Assembly: GCA_020402865.1 (NCBI GenBank)
Contig: JADBYT010000043.1
Span: 1-64,000, forward strand
From: Bacteroidota bacterium
GTDB taxonomy: Bacteria > Bacteroidota > Bacteroidia > Palsa-965
Direction: 5' to 3'
DNA: 64,000 bases
Below are positions 9,993 to 18,406 of this stretch, one piece after another (within the stretch, counting starts at the first letter, position 1; every line of letters starts with the position of its first letter). The translations under genes were made by a program, and so were the position numbers. The notes below the pieces were generated by a model, which was not told the DNA's origin, did not search any database, and worked only from the letters and a program-made list of their open reading frames with translations.

Positions 9993-10153
9993 AACGGGGG
10001 CGAAAACGTATTTTAGGGTTCAGGTTAACCGGGTGTGAACTTTTTACGGGAATACCCGTAGAAGGTTCCTAAAAATATTCTTTTTTCGCACACAAATACA
10101 TGATTTGAAAAAGTCGTGTATTTTGGAACCGTAGAAAACCCTGACCATAAAAT
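9993..10153. promoter_or_regulatory. Divergent intergenic region with dyad symmetries
   Basis: This 161-bp gap separates the two arms of the TANFOR locus and must hold both promoters. It contains a perfect dyad TACGGG-AATA-CCCGTA (10045-10060). It also has an inverted pair GGTTCC (10064-10069) and GGAACC (10125-10130), flanked by AAAAATA and TATTTT, and GTAGAA occurs twice (10059-10064 and 10131-10136). TATTTTGG at 10119-10126 resembles the Bacteroidota -7 box for the plus arm, but no -33 TTG lies at normal spacing. TACGTTTT on the minus strand is a weak candidate for the other arm. A shared regulator is inferred. Confidence 0.45.
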
Positions 10154-13012
10154 ATGTACGCCCCTCAAAGAATACTGCTTCTTTTATTTCTCCTGTCCGT
10201 CCAAATGCCGGTTTGGTCGCAAACTGCGCCAGTTGCAGATGCGCAGCAGAGTTATGTGTTGTCGCTGCTGAATAAAGTAACGTCGCAAAACAGGCTTTTG
10301 AGTCAGATGGATCCTGATAGTATGGCGGCCTTACCTTTTGGTATTCATAAAACCATTGGCGGGCAGGAATATGTAATTGCTATAGACAGCAGCACATTCA
10401 GGCCGGGCATAGCTACCTTTTCGGCCTATATGGCGCTTACCTTTCCGGGTGCTACAAACAAAATCTGCTTTGCAGCCAAAAACATTGCCTTTAACCCCAA
10501 AGGTGTAGTGGCCGGGCCCAACACCAAGCTTATGCTCGTAAGTGAGCACCGCATCAACATCGGGCCTAAGGTGCAACTGGTACTCAAGCCCGATGGCTAT
10601 AATTATGTGGAGTGGGACTGTAACGGCTTTCAGGCTGTAAATCTGCGTGGCTACTTTGAATTTGATCCGGGTATGATTTATCCCGATCCATCGGCTCCGC
10701 AGCCCGATAGTGTGGTGCGCGCCATGGTGCAGATACACACCAGCGACGTACAAAATATGATTATGCAAACCAGCATTGCTCCGTTTTGCGTACGCGGGGT
10801 GAATGATGTGGTATTTACCGTAACCAATGCTACTGCTGATTTCAGCGAAGTAACCAACGCACCCGGCATGGCTTTTCCGCAGGGGTACAACCTTTCCAAT
10901 ATGCCCGATCCGCTTGCATGGAAAGGATTTTACATGCAGCAGTTCAGCGTAAAACTGCCCCCGCAATTGGCCCGAAACGGCCAGCCGCCAATAATTTCAG
11001 CCACCAATCTGCTCATTGATAATAGTGGTTTATCGGGCTTTTTTCAGGGGCAGAATTTGTTCAGCACCAAAAGCGGAAGCATGAGCGGCTGGGGCTTCTC
11101 GGTCAATCAGCTTAATGTAAATATCGTTTCCAACCATGTTAACGGCGCCGGCATGAGCGGCCATGTAAAGCTGCCGGTCAGCGAAAACGATTCGCTTTCA
11201 TACGCCGCTGCATTGTCGCAGAATTTGCAAACCGGCGATCTCGATTATGCGTTTACCATTTCGCCGGCGGCCAACTACAAGGCTGATGTGTTTTCGGCAC
11301 GTTTTGAATTGTACAATACTTCGCGCATTACCGTAGCCAGCATCAATAAAAAACTAAAACCCTCGGCCGAACTCAACGGTAAAATTTCAATCGATCACGC
11401 TAATGCCAAAGCTCCGCAATTAGCGTTTCAGCAACTGCTCATTGCGGCCGATGCACCTGTATTGCGGGGCGGAACGTTCGCGCTTGTTTCAGGTGATCCG
11501 AATAATACAAAGCTCGCCGGCTTTCGCATGACCATCAATAATATTGGTATCGTGCAAAGCAGCTCTTCGCCGGCACTCACATTTACTGTGGGATTAAACT
11601 TCACCGACAGCAGCAGCAATCTTTCGTTAGGCGCAGGGGGGAGTTTCCTCATTCAATCAAAATCCATGCAGGTGGCCGATCCTGCCGCCGGGCAAGGCAG
11701 TCAGAAATGGAAGTGGGAGTTTGACAAGGTTACCGTAAACAATATAAATCTCAGCTATAATTCAGGGCCATTTGGTCTTAACGGATTGATTCAATTTAAA
11801 GACAATGACCCGGTTTACGGCAATGGATTTTTCGGAAGTATTCAGTTCAGGTGCGAACCCATGAGTGCATCAGCCTCGGCCAGTGTATGGTTTGGAAATG
11901 TATCAAACTACCGCTATTTCTATGTAGATGCGGCTATTCCGGTTGAAATGCCTATTGGCTCAACCGGACTTTCATTTTATCGTTTCATGGGCGGCGTGTA
12001 TTATCATATGCGACAGCCTCCCGGACAGCCACTCGAAAATTTACTTTACACCGGGGCATTTGGCAACGCCTTGAATTATATTCCTGATCAGAGTGCGGGG
12101 TTGGGACTTAAAGCGGGCATCACCGTGGGAACTTCAGGTTCGCCGCGCCCGGCCAATGGCGATGTGGCTTTTGAAATGCAGTTCAATGCAAGCGGCGGCA
12201 TAAACTTTATCCGCCTCACCGGCGATTTATATTGTATGATTGAGGTGAGCCAGCGTCAGGGCCCGGCAGCAAACGCAGCGCCGATACGTGGTGCCATGAT
12301 TATGAATTACGATTTTCAGAACAGTACGTTCCATACACTCATTGGCATGAATATCAATCTGCCTTCGCTCACCGGCAGCGGACAGGCGGTAATTCATTTC
12401 GAGCCCAATCTCTGGTATGTGTATGTGGGCCGTCCGCAAAACCGTGTAACGCTTAGTGTAGCCAATATCGCCACGTTTACAGCCTACATAGAAGCTGGCA
12501 AACAACTCGACCCCATGCCACCGCCGCCGTCAAATGTAACTTCCATTCTCGGCAACAGCAATGTGGCCAACCAGCGCAACCAGCAGGCCTTAGCGAACTG
12601 TTCGGGCTTTGCGTTTGGTGCTGCATTTAACACCGGTTTTGAAGGCGATATTGGTATCAATAATTTTGAAATATATTACTTGTTTGCTGCGGGTGCAGGA
12701 ATGGATATTATGGTACTCAACTATGGCCCAAATGCCCATTGCGTAAACAGCACAACGCCCGCGGGCATAAAAGGCTGGTATGCACAGGGGCAGATTTACG
12801 CCTACCTGCAAGGCGCTGTGGGCGCGCGAGGGAATAATTTCGATGTGGTTATCCTCAATCTTTCCGCTGCGGCGGTGTTGCAGGCCAAACTCCCTAATCC
12901 AAACTGGGTAGCGGGCAGCATGGGGGTTCAATATGATATTCTCGGAGGATTGATTAAAGGACAACAAACCTTTGCATTTGAACTGGGTAACCAATGCGCC
13001 ATTACCAATTGA
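10154..13012 (+). CDS. Large secreted beta-rich protein of TANFOR locus
   Basis: 952 aa with a signal peptide (RILLLLFLLSVQMPVWSQ). There is no recognised catalytic motif. The sequence is rich in short beta-strands and Gly/Asn/Ser turns (VTFSAYMALTFPGATNKICF type). Four conserved-looking cysteines lie in the final third, and the protein ends in an F-E-L-G-N-Q-C-A-I-T-N tail. There is no T9SS domain, and no transmembrane segment after the signal. The length and strand pattern suggest a long beta-sheet or barrel-like extracellular or periplasmic scaffold. It is the first gene of the plus arm; the FN3 gene starts 3 bp after its stop. The assignment to an export or toxin locus is from context only. 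Confidence 0.8.
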   Translation: MYAPQRILLLLFLLSVQMPVWSQTAPVADAQQSYVLSLLNKVTSQNRLLSQMDPDSMAALPFGIHKTIGGQEYVIAIDSSTFRPGIATFSAYMALTFPGATNKICFAAKNIAFNPKGVVAGPNTKLMLVSEHRINIGPKVQLVLKPDGYNYVEWDCNGFQAVNLRGYFEFDPGMIYPDPSAPQPDSVVRAMVQIHTSDVQNMIMQTSIAPFCVRGVNDVVFTVTNATADFSEVTNAPGMAFPQGYNLSNMPDPLAWKGFYMQQFSVKLPPQLARNGQPPIISATNLLIDNSGLSGFFQGQNLFSTKSGSMSGWGFSVNQLNVNIVSNHVNGAGMSGHVKLPVSENDSLSYAAALSQNLQTGDLDYAFTISPAANYKADVFSARFELYNTSRITVASINKKLKPSAELNGKISIDHANAKAPQLAFQQLLIAADAPVLRGGTFALVSGDPNNTKLAGFRMTINNIGIVQSSSSPALTFTVGLNFTDSSSNLSLGAGGSFLIQSKSMQVADPAAGQGSQKWKWEFDKVTVNNINLSYNSGPFGLNGLIQFKDNDPVYGNGFFGSIQFRCEPMSASASASVWFGNVSNYRYFYVDAAIPVEMPIGSTGLSFYRFMGGVYYHMRQPPGQPLENLLYTGAFGNALNYIPDQSAGLGLKAGITVGTSGSPRPANGDVAFEMQFNASGGINFIRLTGDLYCMIEVSQRQGPAANAAPIRGAMIMNYDFQNSTFHTLIGMNINLPSLTGSGQAVIHFEPNLWYVYVGRPQNRVTLSVANIATFTAYIEAGKQLDPMPPPPSNVTSILGNSNVANQRNQQALANCSGFAFGAAFNTGFEGDIGINNFEIYYLFAAGAGMDIMVLNYGPNAHCVNSTTPAGIKGWYAQGQIYAYLQGAVGARGNNFDVVILNLSAAAVLQAKLPNPNWVAGSMGVQYDILGGLIKGQQTFAFELGNQCAITN

Positions 13013-13014
13013 GT

Positions 13015-15051
13015 ATGAAAAAGTATTTTCTTCTTTTACTGGCGCTTGGCCTGTTCAGGCTGCTTAGTGCGCAGGATGTGTTTGTGCGTGCAGCTGTTTA
13101 CAAAGACACCGCTTACATACGCTGGGTGCCGGCCAGTTATGAGGTTTGGAAAACGGGAATTCAGCAGGGATATATCGTAGAACGATTTACGCTTGATGCG
13201 TATATGGATTTAGGGGCTAATGCCGCAGGCAAAGGAACCGTACTGACAACCCAGCCGCTGAAACCCTTAGCCAAAGCCGATGCCGCATGGAATACACTGA
13301 AACAGCGCGAGCCTTTAGCTGCACTTGTGTACGACGAAATTTATGCCTCAAAACCCTTGCCTGCGGATGCGGCCAAACGCAAAACGGCTCAGGAAATTAG
13401 CTTCGGCTATGCCATGAAAGCCTGCGACTATTCGCCGGATGTTGCGGCTGCGCATGGGTTAATGGTTAAAGATGCAAACGTGCAGCGCGGCGAAGTGTAT
13501 GTGTATCTGGTGTATGTAAATAACTCGCCGGCCTTGAAACCGGGCATGGGCAAAGCCGACCCGAAAACGAATGTGGCTCCTGCTGTAGCCAAACCAGCTA
13601 TACGTGGTGGTAACCGTTTTGCAATGCTCAGTTTTGATGCAGCAGCCACACGTAATGCGTTTGCCGGATACATCATTGAACGTTCGGCAGACAGTGTGCG
13701 CTTTGAGCGGATGAATAAAAACCTGCTGGTGTTTGCCGTATCGGATGCCGAGCAAAATAAAACGGAATTGTATTACAAGGACTCGCTGCCGCAAAACGGA
13801 AAGCCTTACTGGTACAGGGTGCGCGGCTGGTCGTATTTCGGATTCGAGGGCGCGCCGTCGGCTGCTGTGCGCGTGCGTGGAAAAGAGGAATGGACTGCTT
13901 ACCCCGAAATAGATTCCTGCTTCAGCGCCGATAATAAAACGGCACAACTGCGCTGGAAAATACCGTCTGCCCTCAATACACAACAGCTAAAACACTTTAC
14001 CGTTTTGCGGGGCGGCAATGCAGGCGGCCCGTTTGCACCGGTCAAAAATGCCGCCGCTTTACCACCTGTCACCACACTGTTTACCGATGCCGCACCGGAG
14101 TTCACAAACTACTACGTGGTTGCCGCCATCAGCAATGATGGCGACACCGCCTTTTCTTATCCCGCCCTGCTGCAACTGGCCGATGAAGTGCCGCCTGCGG
14201 CTCCCGAAAATGTAACGGGGATAATTGACAGCAATGGCGTGGTGCAACTGAAATGGAACGCCGTAAATGCCACCGACCTGCGCGGCTATCGTGTATTCCG
14301 CTGCAACAGTCTTAATGAGGAGTTTGTTGAAATAACCGATACACTAATTGCTGCAACCCGTTTTCGCGACAGTGTGGCCACGCAAACCCTCACGCGCGAT
14401 GTATTTTATACCGTGCGTGCCGTGGATCGCGTGTACAATAATTCGCCCGATGCAAAGCCTGCACGCCTGAAACGCCCCGATAAAGTGGCGCCCGTGGCAC
14501 CCGTGTTTATCAGCGCCGTTCATAATGATTCGGCTATCGTGCTGCGCTGGATACGCAGCAGCAGCAGTGATGTAAGCGAGGTCAAACTTCTGCGCACTGC
14601 CGCCGGCAAACAATCGGTGCTTGTAAGTACCTTCCGGGCTACTGACACCACCACGCATTTTACCGACACACAAGCCCCCGCCGGTGCTGACTACATCTAT
14701 CAGCTCATTTGCACCGACAGTAGCGGGAACAAAAGTACATCTGCTTCTCCGCAGGTTATTTTTCGCCCACGCATCCGCGTGGCATTGAAAGATGTAAACG
14801 TAAAACTTGATACAGAAAATAAGCAGGTGACTATTTCCTGGGCAGCTCCGGCCGAAGAAGTGGACCGTTACATTATTTACCGCGCCACAGAAAACCAGCC
14901 TATGCGCACTTTCGAAACACTACCCGGTAATTCTGCAACGTTTACCGATAGCCGTGTTTCGCCGGGAAATACGTATCAATACCGCATAAAAGCGATTTAC
15001 AAAAGCGGAGCAGAAACGGAGCTTTCGCCGGTGAGGGTGGTGACGTATTGA
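13015..15051 (+). CDS. Secreted fibronectin type III repeat protein
   Basis: 678 aa from ATG 13015, which gives a proper signal peptide (MKKYFLLLLALGLFRLLSAQ) and lies 3 bp after the upstream stop; an earlier ATG at 12994 lies inside the previous gene. The N-terminal about 190 residues are unassigned. After them come about five FN3 modules with the typical 'LKWNAVNATDLRGYRVFRC' and 'YWYRVRGW' strands; the last spans about 588-678 (GNTYQYRIKAIY). No sorting domain is present. FN3 proteins are also found in the minus arm, so the two arms encode similar modular extracytoplasmic proteins and probably work together. Confidence 0.82.
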   Translation: MKKYFLLLLALGLFRLLSAQDVFVRAAVYKDTAYIRWVPASYEVWKTGIQQGYIVERFTLDAYMDLGANAAGKGTVLTTQPLKPLAKADAAWNTLKQREPLAALVYDEIYASKPLPADAAKRKTAQEISFGYAMKACDYSPDVAAAHGLMVKDANVQRGEVYVYLVYVNNSPALKPGMGKADPKTNVAPAVAKPAIRGGNRFAMLSFDAAATRNAFAGYIIERSADSVRFERMNKNLLVFAVSDAEQNKTELYYKDSLPQNGKPYWYRVRGWSYFGFEGAPSAAVRVRGKEEWTAYPEIDSCFSADNKTAQLRWKIPSALNTQQLKHFTVLRGGNAGGPFAPVKNAAALPPVTTLFTDAAPEFTNYYVVAAISNDGDTAFSYPALLQLADEVPPAAPENVTGIIDSNGVVQLKWNAVNATDLRGYRVFRCNSLNEEFVEITDTLIAATRFRDSVATQTLTRDVFYTVRAVDRVYNNSPDAKPARLKRPDKVAPVAPVFISAVHNDSAIVLRWIRSSSSDVSEVKLLRTAAGKQSVLVSTFRATDTTTHFTDTQAPAGADYIYQLICTDSSGNKSTSASPQVIFRPRIRVALKDVNVKLDTENKQVTISWAAPAEEVDRYIIYRATENQPMRTFETLPGNSATFTDSRVSPGNTYQYRIKAIYKSGAETELSPVRVVTY

Positions 15052-15079
15052 TGAGGGAAATATTCTTTTCCTATTTTTG
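15048..15079 (+). promoter_or_regulatory. Predicted Bacteroidota promoter for first TonB-C gene
   Basis: TTG (15048-15050), a 21-bp spacer, then TATTTTTG (15072-15079), an exact match to the -7 consensus TAnnTTTG. Transcription would start near 15085, about 30 bp before ATG 15117. The -33 element overlaps the stop codon of the upstream FN3 gene. Confidence 0.6.
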
Positions 15080-15116
15080 CAAATAAACTCTTCCTGCAAC
15101 CCTTTATTCAACCCCA

Positions 15117-16046
15117 ATGCTGATCAAACATCTTCTGCTTACTCCGATAGTGTTGTTTTGTGCATTTTCAATCAATGCACAAATAACAGCCGATTCGTCA
15201 TTTACCGATTCAATTGGTTTATGCTGGAAAGGGAAAGTGCAAAGTGGAAAAATGGATGGAGAATGGACTGCAAGAGATTGCCGCACTAAACGATTACTGA
15301 TTATTACCAATTTCAGTAGTGGTAAAAAACAGGGGGAAGAACGACATTGCAATACGAAGGGAAAGAAAACGGCAATTTATCAGTACAGTGAAAATAAGTT
15401 AAACGGCACTACTGTCTATTTTTATGGCAATACGGGCGATACGCTGGGTTGCGTGAATTATTCCAACGGAGTTATTCACGGACAATGGCGTATTTGTGAC
15501 ACCAACGGACGCACCATGCGCTTTGTGGAGTGGGAGATGGGGAAAATTAAATCGGCTTTTCCTGAAGTGGATAAATTTACACGGCATGAGCCCCCGCGCA
15601 ATTATCGTGATTATGCAGCATTGACAGCAAGGATTATGGAGGCTGAAACTGAGATAGTCAGTCAGTCGCTTAAGGAAAATAACAATGCACAGGCCCCGCC
15701 CGATTCTGTTTACAACATAGCCGAAGTGATGCCTGAATTTCCGGGTGGAATGAATGAACTGATGAATTATCTCAGAACAAATATCATTTATCCTGCAAAG
15801 GCAAAAACAGATGGGAAACAAGGAACGGTTTATGTGGAATTCCTGATTACAAAAACAGGGAAGGTGACCAATGTGCAAATAGTAAAGGGCGTGGAGGGAG
15901 CGCCCGAACTTGCGGAAGAAGCAGTTCGCGTGGTAGAGCAAATGCCCGACTGGAAACCGGCATTGGAAAAAGGGAAACCGGTTGCCGCCAAAATGACGCT
16001 GCCGGTGCGTTTCAAATTGCAAGGCCCTTCACCCGCTGGGAAGTAA
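15117..16046 (+). CDS. MORN-like repeat / TonB C-terminal domain protein (copy 1)
   Basis: 309 aa with a signal peptide (MLIKHLLLTPIVLFCAFSINAQ). The middle holds MORN-like repeats (GKMDGEW, GKKQGEE, KLNGTTVYFYG, GVIHGQWR). Residues about 205-305 form a TonB C-terminal domain beginning FPGGMNELMNYLRTNIIYP and containing GTVYVEFLITKTGKVTNV. Such secreted TonB-C proteins are common in Bacteroidota and are not the energy-transducing TonB, because no membrane anchor or Pro-rich linker follows the signal. A very similar 308-aa gene lies 309 bp downstream, with a broken copy between. Confidence 0.85.
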   Translation: MLIKHLLLTPIVLFCAFSINAQITADSSFTDSIGLCWKGKVQSGKMDGEWTARDCRTKRLLIITNFSSGKKQGEERHCNTKGKKTAIYQYSENKLNGTTVYFYGNTGDTLGCVNYSNGVIHGQWRICDTNGRTMRFVEWEMGKIKSAFPEVDKFTRHEPPRNYRDYAALTARIMEAETEIVSQSLKENNNAQAPPDSVYNIAEVMPEFPGGMNELMNYLRTNIIYPAKAKTDGKQGTVYVEFLITKTGKVTNVQIVKGVEGAPELAEEAVRVVEQMPDWKPALEKGKPVAAKMTLPVRFKLQGPSPAGK

Positions 16047-16077
16047 GTAGCAGCACAATGATAAATTCAATTTGTAA

Positions 16078-16221
16078 ATGTGTAAAGTAGTAATCTTTTT
16101 TACTGTGCTGCTGTTTTGTATTAACAAAGATGTTCAGCATACAGAAGATTTATCAAACACCGAATCGAAAGGGTTGCTGTGGAAAGAAAAAACCAGCAAC
16201 GGCCGTATAACCGATACCTGA
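16078..16221 (+). pseudogene. Nonsense-truncated third MORN/TonB-C paralogue
   Basis: ATG 16078 opens a 47-codon frame: a hydrophobic leader (VVIFFTVLLFC), then GLLWKEKTSNGRITDT and TGA. The last part aligns with GLCWKGKVQSGKMDGEW of copy 1 and with DLCWNGEKENGQKTGEW of copy 2. TGA sits where both relatives have TGG (Trp). The frame continues KYCASFV after the stop but soon loses similarity, and no TonB-C remains before the next gene at 16356. It is best read as a decayed duplicate rather than a small gene. Confidence 0.7.
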
Positions 16222-16319
16222 AAATACTGTGCAAGCTTTGTGTGCTTTATTTTCACCGTAATGTGTGTCGATGGTGTACAACATATATATTAATTACTGA
16301 AAATATTACTGATTTAATC

Positions 16320-16327
16320 TATCTTTA
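16320..16327 (+). promoter_or_regulatory. Weak -7-like box before copy 2
   Basis: TATCTTTA differs from TAnnTTTG in the last base and lies 28 bp before ATG 16356. No TTG is found at usual spacing, so the second copy may instead rely on read-through from 15117. Confidence 0.3.
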
Positions 16328-16355
16328 TCGCGTACATAATTAACCCTGTTTATCA

Positions 16356-17282
16356 ATGAAAAAAGTACAATTATTCCTCAATATAATTTTACTGATAAAT
16401 TCCACTTCACTGTTTGCAAATAACAGGAAAGACGATGATGATCTTTGCTGGAATGGCGAAAAGGAAAATGGACAAAAAACTGGCGAGTGGATAGCCACTG
16501 ATTGCAAGACCGGAATTAAAAAAATATCAACGTTTTATTTGGCGGGCAAAAAAGATGGCACAGAAACACATTATCAGCAAAACGGTAAACCTCAGTCAAT
16601 ATATACCTATTCAAAAGGCAAAATAAATGGACTGGTTGTACATTTCACTCCTTTGAATGCGGATACGCTGGGTGTAATTAATTATGTAAATAATGTGCCG
16701 GAAGGTGAATGGCGTTTGTTTAACTGGAAAAAAAAACAGATTGCAACTATTACTATCAAAAAGGGTAAGATAGAAACCTCATCGCCATTAATGAAATTTA
16801 CAAATATTAAACCGCCTCCCTCCGATTACAGACGTTACTTTAATGATTCACAGAAATATATTGGAATATATTATATGAATCAACAAGCTTTTGCTGATTT
16901 CAATAAAACCAAAAATTCTGGTGATAGTGTTCAGGTTTATTCAACAAATGAAGCGAAAGATTCCGGTGCTGAATTACCAGTATTCCGAGGTGGACAAAGT
17001 GAAATGATGGCGTTGATTCAAAATAATCTAGTATATCCACTTTCGGCACGGGAAACCGGAAGACAAGGGACAATTTACATTAGTTTTATTATCAATGAAG
17101 ATGGAAGTATTTCCAATGAAGAGGTAATCAGTACCAGCAGTGCATTGGAAAAAAAGGCACCTGATCTCGCCGGTGAATCATTGCGCATTGTTAGTTTGTT
17201 TCCTCCATTTACACCGGCGGTTTTAAACGGGAAGCCAATTAAAGTGAAAATGATATTGCCTATAAGATATGTATTAAAATAA
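16356..17282 (+). CDS. MORN-like repeat / TonB C-terminal domain protein (copy 2)
   Basis: 308 aa, paralogue of the gene at 15117. It has a signal peptide (VQLFLNIILLINSTSLFA), MORN-like repeats (GQKTGEW, GKKDGTE, GKINGLVVHF, VPEGEWRLF) and a TonB-C domain from about residue 210 (FRGGQSEMMALIQNNLVYPL, QGTIYISFIINEDGSI). It is more AT-rich than copy 1. It converges on the uspA-like gene with only 29 bp between stops and no hairpin there. Confidence 0.85.
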   Translation: MKKVQLFLNIILLINSTSLFANNRKDDDDLCWNGEKENGQKTGEWIATDCKTGIKKISTFYLAGKKDGTETHYQQNGKPQSIYTYSKGKINGLVVHFTPLNADTLGVINYVNNVPEGEWRLFNWKKKQIATITIKKGKIETSSPLMKFTNIKPPPSDYRRYFNDSQKYIGIYYMNQQAFADFNKTKNSGDSVQVYSTNEAKDSGAELPVFRGGQSEMMALIQNNLVYPLSARETGRQGTIYISFIINEDGSISNEEVISTSSALEKKAPDLAGESLRIVSLFPPFTPAVLNGKPIKVKMILPIRYVLK

Positions 17283-17311
17283 CGCGACAAGAGATTCTGG
17301 CCGATTTTGCT

Positions 17312-18142
17312 TCACTCCGCATGCACGGCAAGCAGCGGCACATGGCTTTTGTAGGCCATTTCCGTAGTATGCGATTCGTTGAGCAGGCGGTCGAGCCAAT
17401 TGTGTTTGCGCGGCATCATCACTACCCAGCCAGCCTGTTCGGAAGCTACAAAAGCGTTTAACGCAATTGCAAAATCTTCGCTGCTGAGTGTGTGCCAGCT
17501 ATGGGGTACACTGCCGAGTTTTAGCTCGAGTTTGAGTTTTTCTGCGGCTTCACCGGCGTGTTCGGCTTGTTCGGGACTATCTGTAATGTGCAGCAGCAAC
17601 AGGTGCGAGTTGAACAATCGGCGAAGTTCAAGAAGAGGCTGCAGTACATTGGTATTGGATAGGTAGCCCAAATCGCAAGCCACAGCAATTTTATCGGGCA
17701 CCAAAAACTGTTGCTCGGCATCCACGCTCAGCACCGGACAATTCAACTTGTGCATGAGCATGGTGGTTACACTGCCCATGAGACGGCGTTGTACAAAGCC
17801 GCCGCCCTGCATACCGGCCACCACAAGTCCGGCCTTTTCCGCTTCGGCCACACCGGCAATTTCATCTACCGCCATGCCGCAGCGCACAATTACTGATACA
17901 TTCAACGCATTGTGATACTTGCCTTGCAGCCGGTTGGCTTCCTGCTCAAGCCGTTTTTTATAACCTTCTTCCAGCTCATCCACCGAAGGCATAGCTACCG
18001 GGAATTCAGACGTAGGAATAGGAATGTGAAACACATGCATCAGCACCAGCCGGCTTCCGGTACGATACGAAAGCTCGGCCGCATAGTTGATGGCGGCAGC
18101 AGCGGCAGGAGAAAAATCGGTAGGTGCGAGAATGGTTTTCAT
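17312..18142 (-). CDS. Universal stress protein, two tandem Usp domains
   Basis: 276 aa, twice the length of a single Usp domain. The first domain (1-145) begins MKTILAPTDFSPAAAAAINYA and holds the VVAGMQGGG..RRLMGSVT segment matching the nucleotide-binding G2xG9xGS/T region. The second (about 150-276) is diverged, with MMPRKHNWLDRLLNESHTTE in place of the loop. Cytoplasmic stress-response protein; ATP binding in the first half is probable. It is a single gene; -7-like TAACTTTC is at 18159-18166 on the minus strand, weak. Confidence 0.88.
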   Translation of the reverse strand: MKTILAPTDFSPAAAAAINYAAELSYRTGSRLVLMHVFHIPIPTSEFPVAMPSVDELEEGYKKRLEQEANRLQGKYHNALNVSVIVRCGMAVDEIAGVAEAEKAGLVVAGMQGGGFVQRRLMGSVTTMLMHKLNCPVLSVDAEQQFLVPDKIAVACDLGYLSNTNVLQPLLELRRLFNSHLLLLHITDSPEQAEHAGEAAEKLKLELKLGSVPHSWHTLSSEDFAIALNAFVASEQAGWVVMMPRKHNWLDRLLNESHTTEMAYKSHVPLLAVHAE

Positions 18143-18350
18143 GACGTTGGCTTTTTCCGAAAGTTAATCAGCCTGCCAGCCATGATACATGATGTTTATC
18201 AGCGCGGTTAGTGATTTTGGGCAGTTGATTTTGTATTCCTGTGAGTTCACAGCATAAATACGTCAAAGCTTAGATTATACAAGGGTTAAAGCCGGATTAA
18301 TGTGTGTTAATTCTACTTCATTGCAGCTCTAATTTAATCAGATGCCAAAG

Positions 18351-18378
18351 TTGAAAACAGGTGATGGCCATAAGTTTG
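18351..18378 (+). promoter_or_regulatory. Predicted promoter for LamG/lectin T9SS gene
   Basis: TTG (18351-18353), 17-bp spacer, TAAGTTTG (18371-18378), an exact TAnnTTTG match. The start of transcription would be near 18384, 23 bp before ATG 18407. The rest of the 264-bp gap (18143-18406) shows no further feature. Confidence 0.6.
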
Positions 18379-18406
18379 TATTGCTGATGCAACAAATCAG
18401 AAAACT

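Noticed and set aside
10331-10966. 211-codon minus-strand frame
   Set aside because: Antisense to the 952-aa gene; His- and Tyr-rich composition typical of shadow frames.
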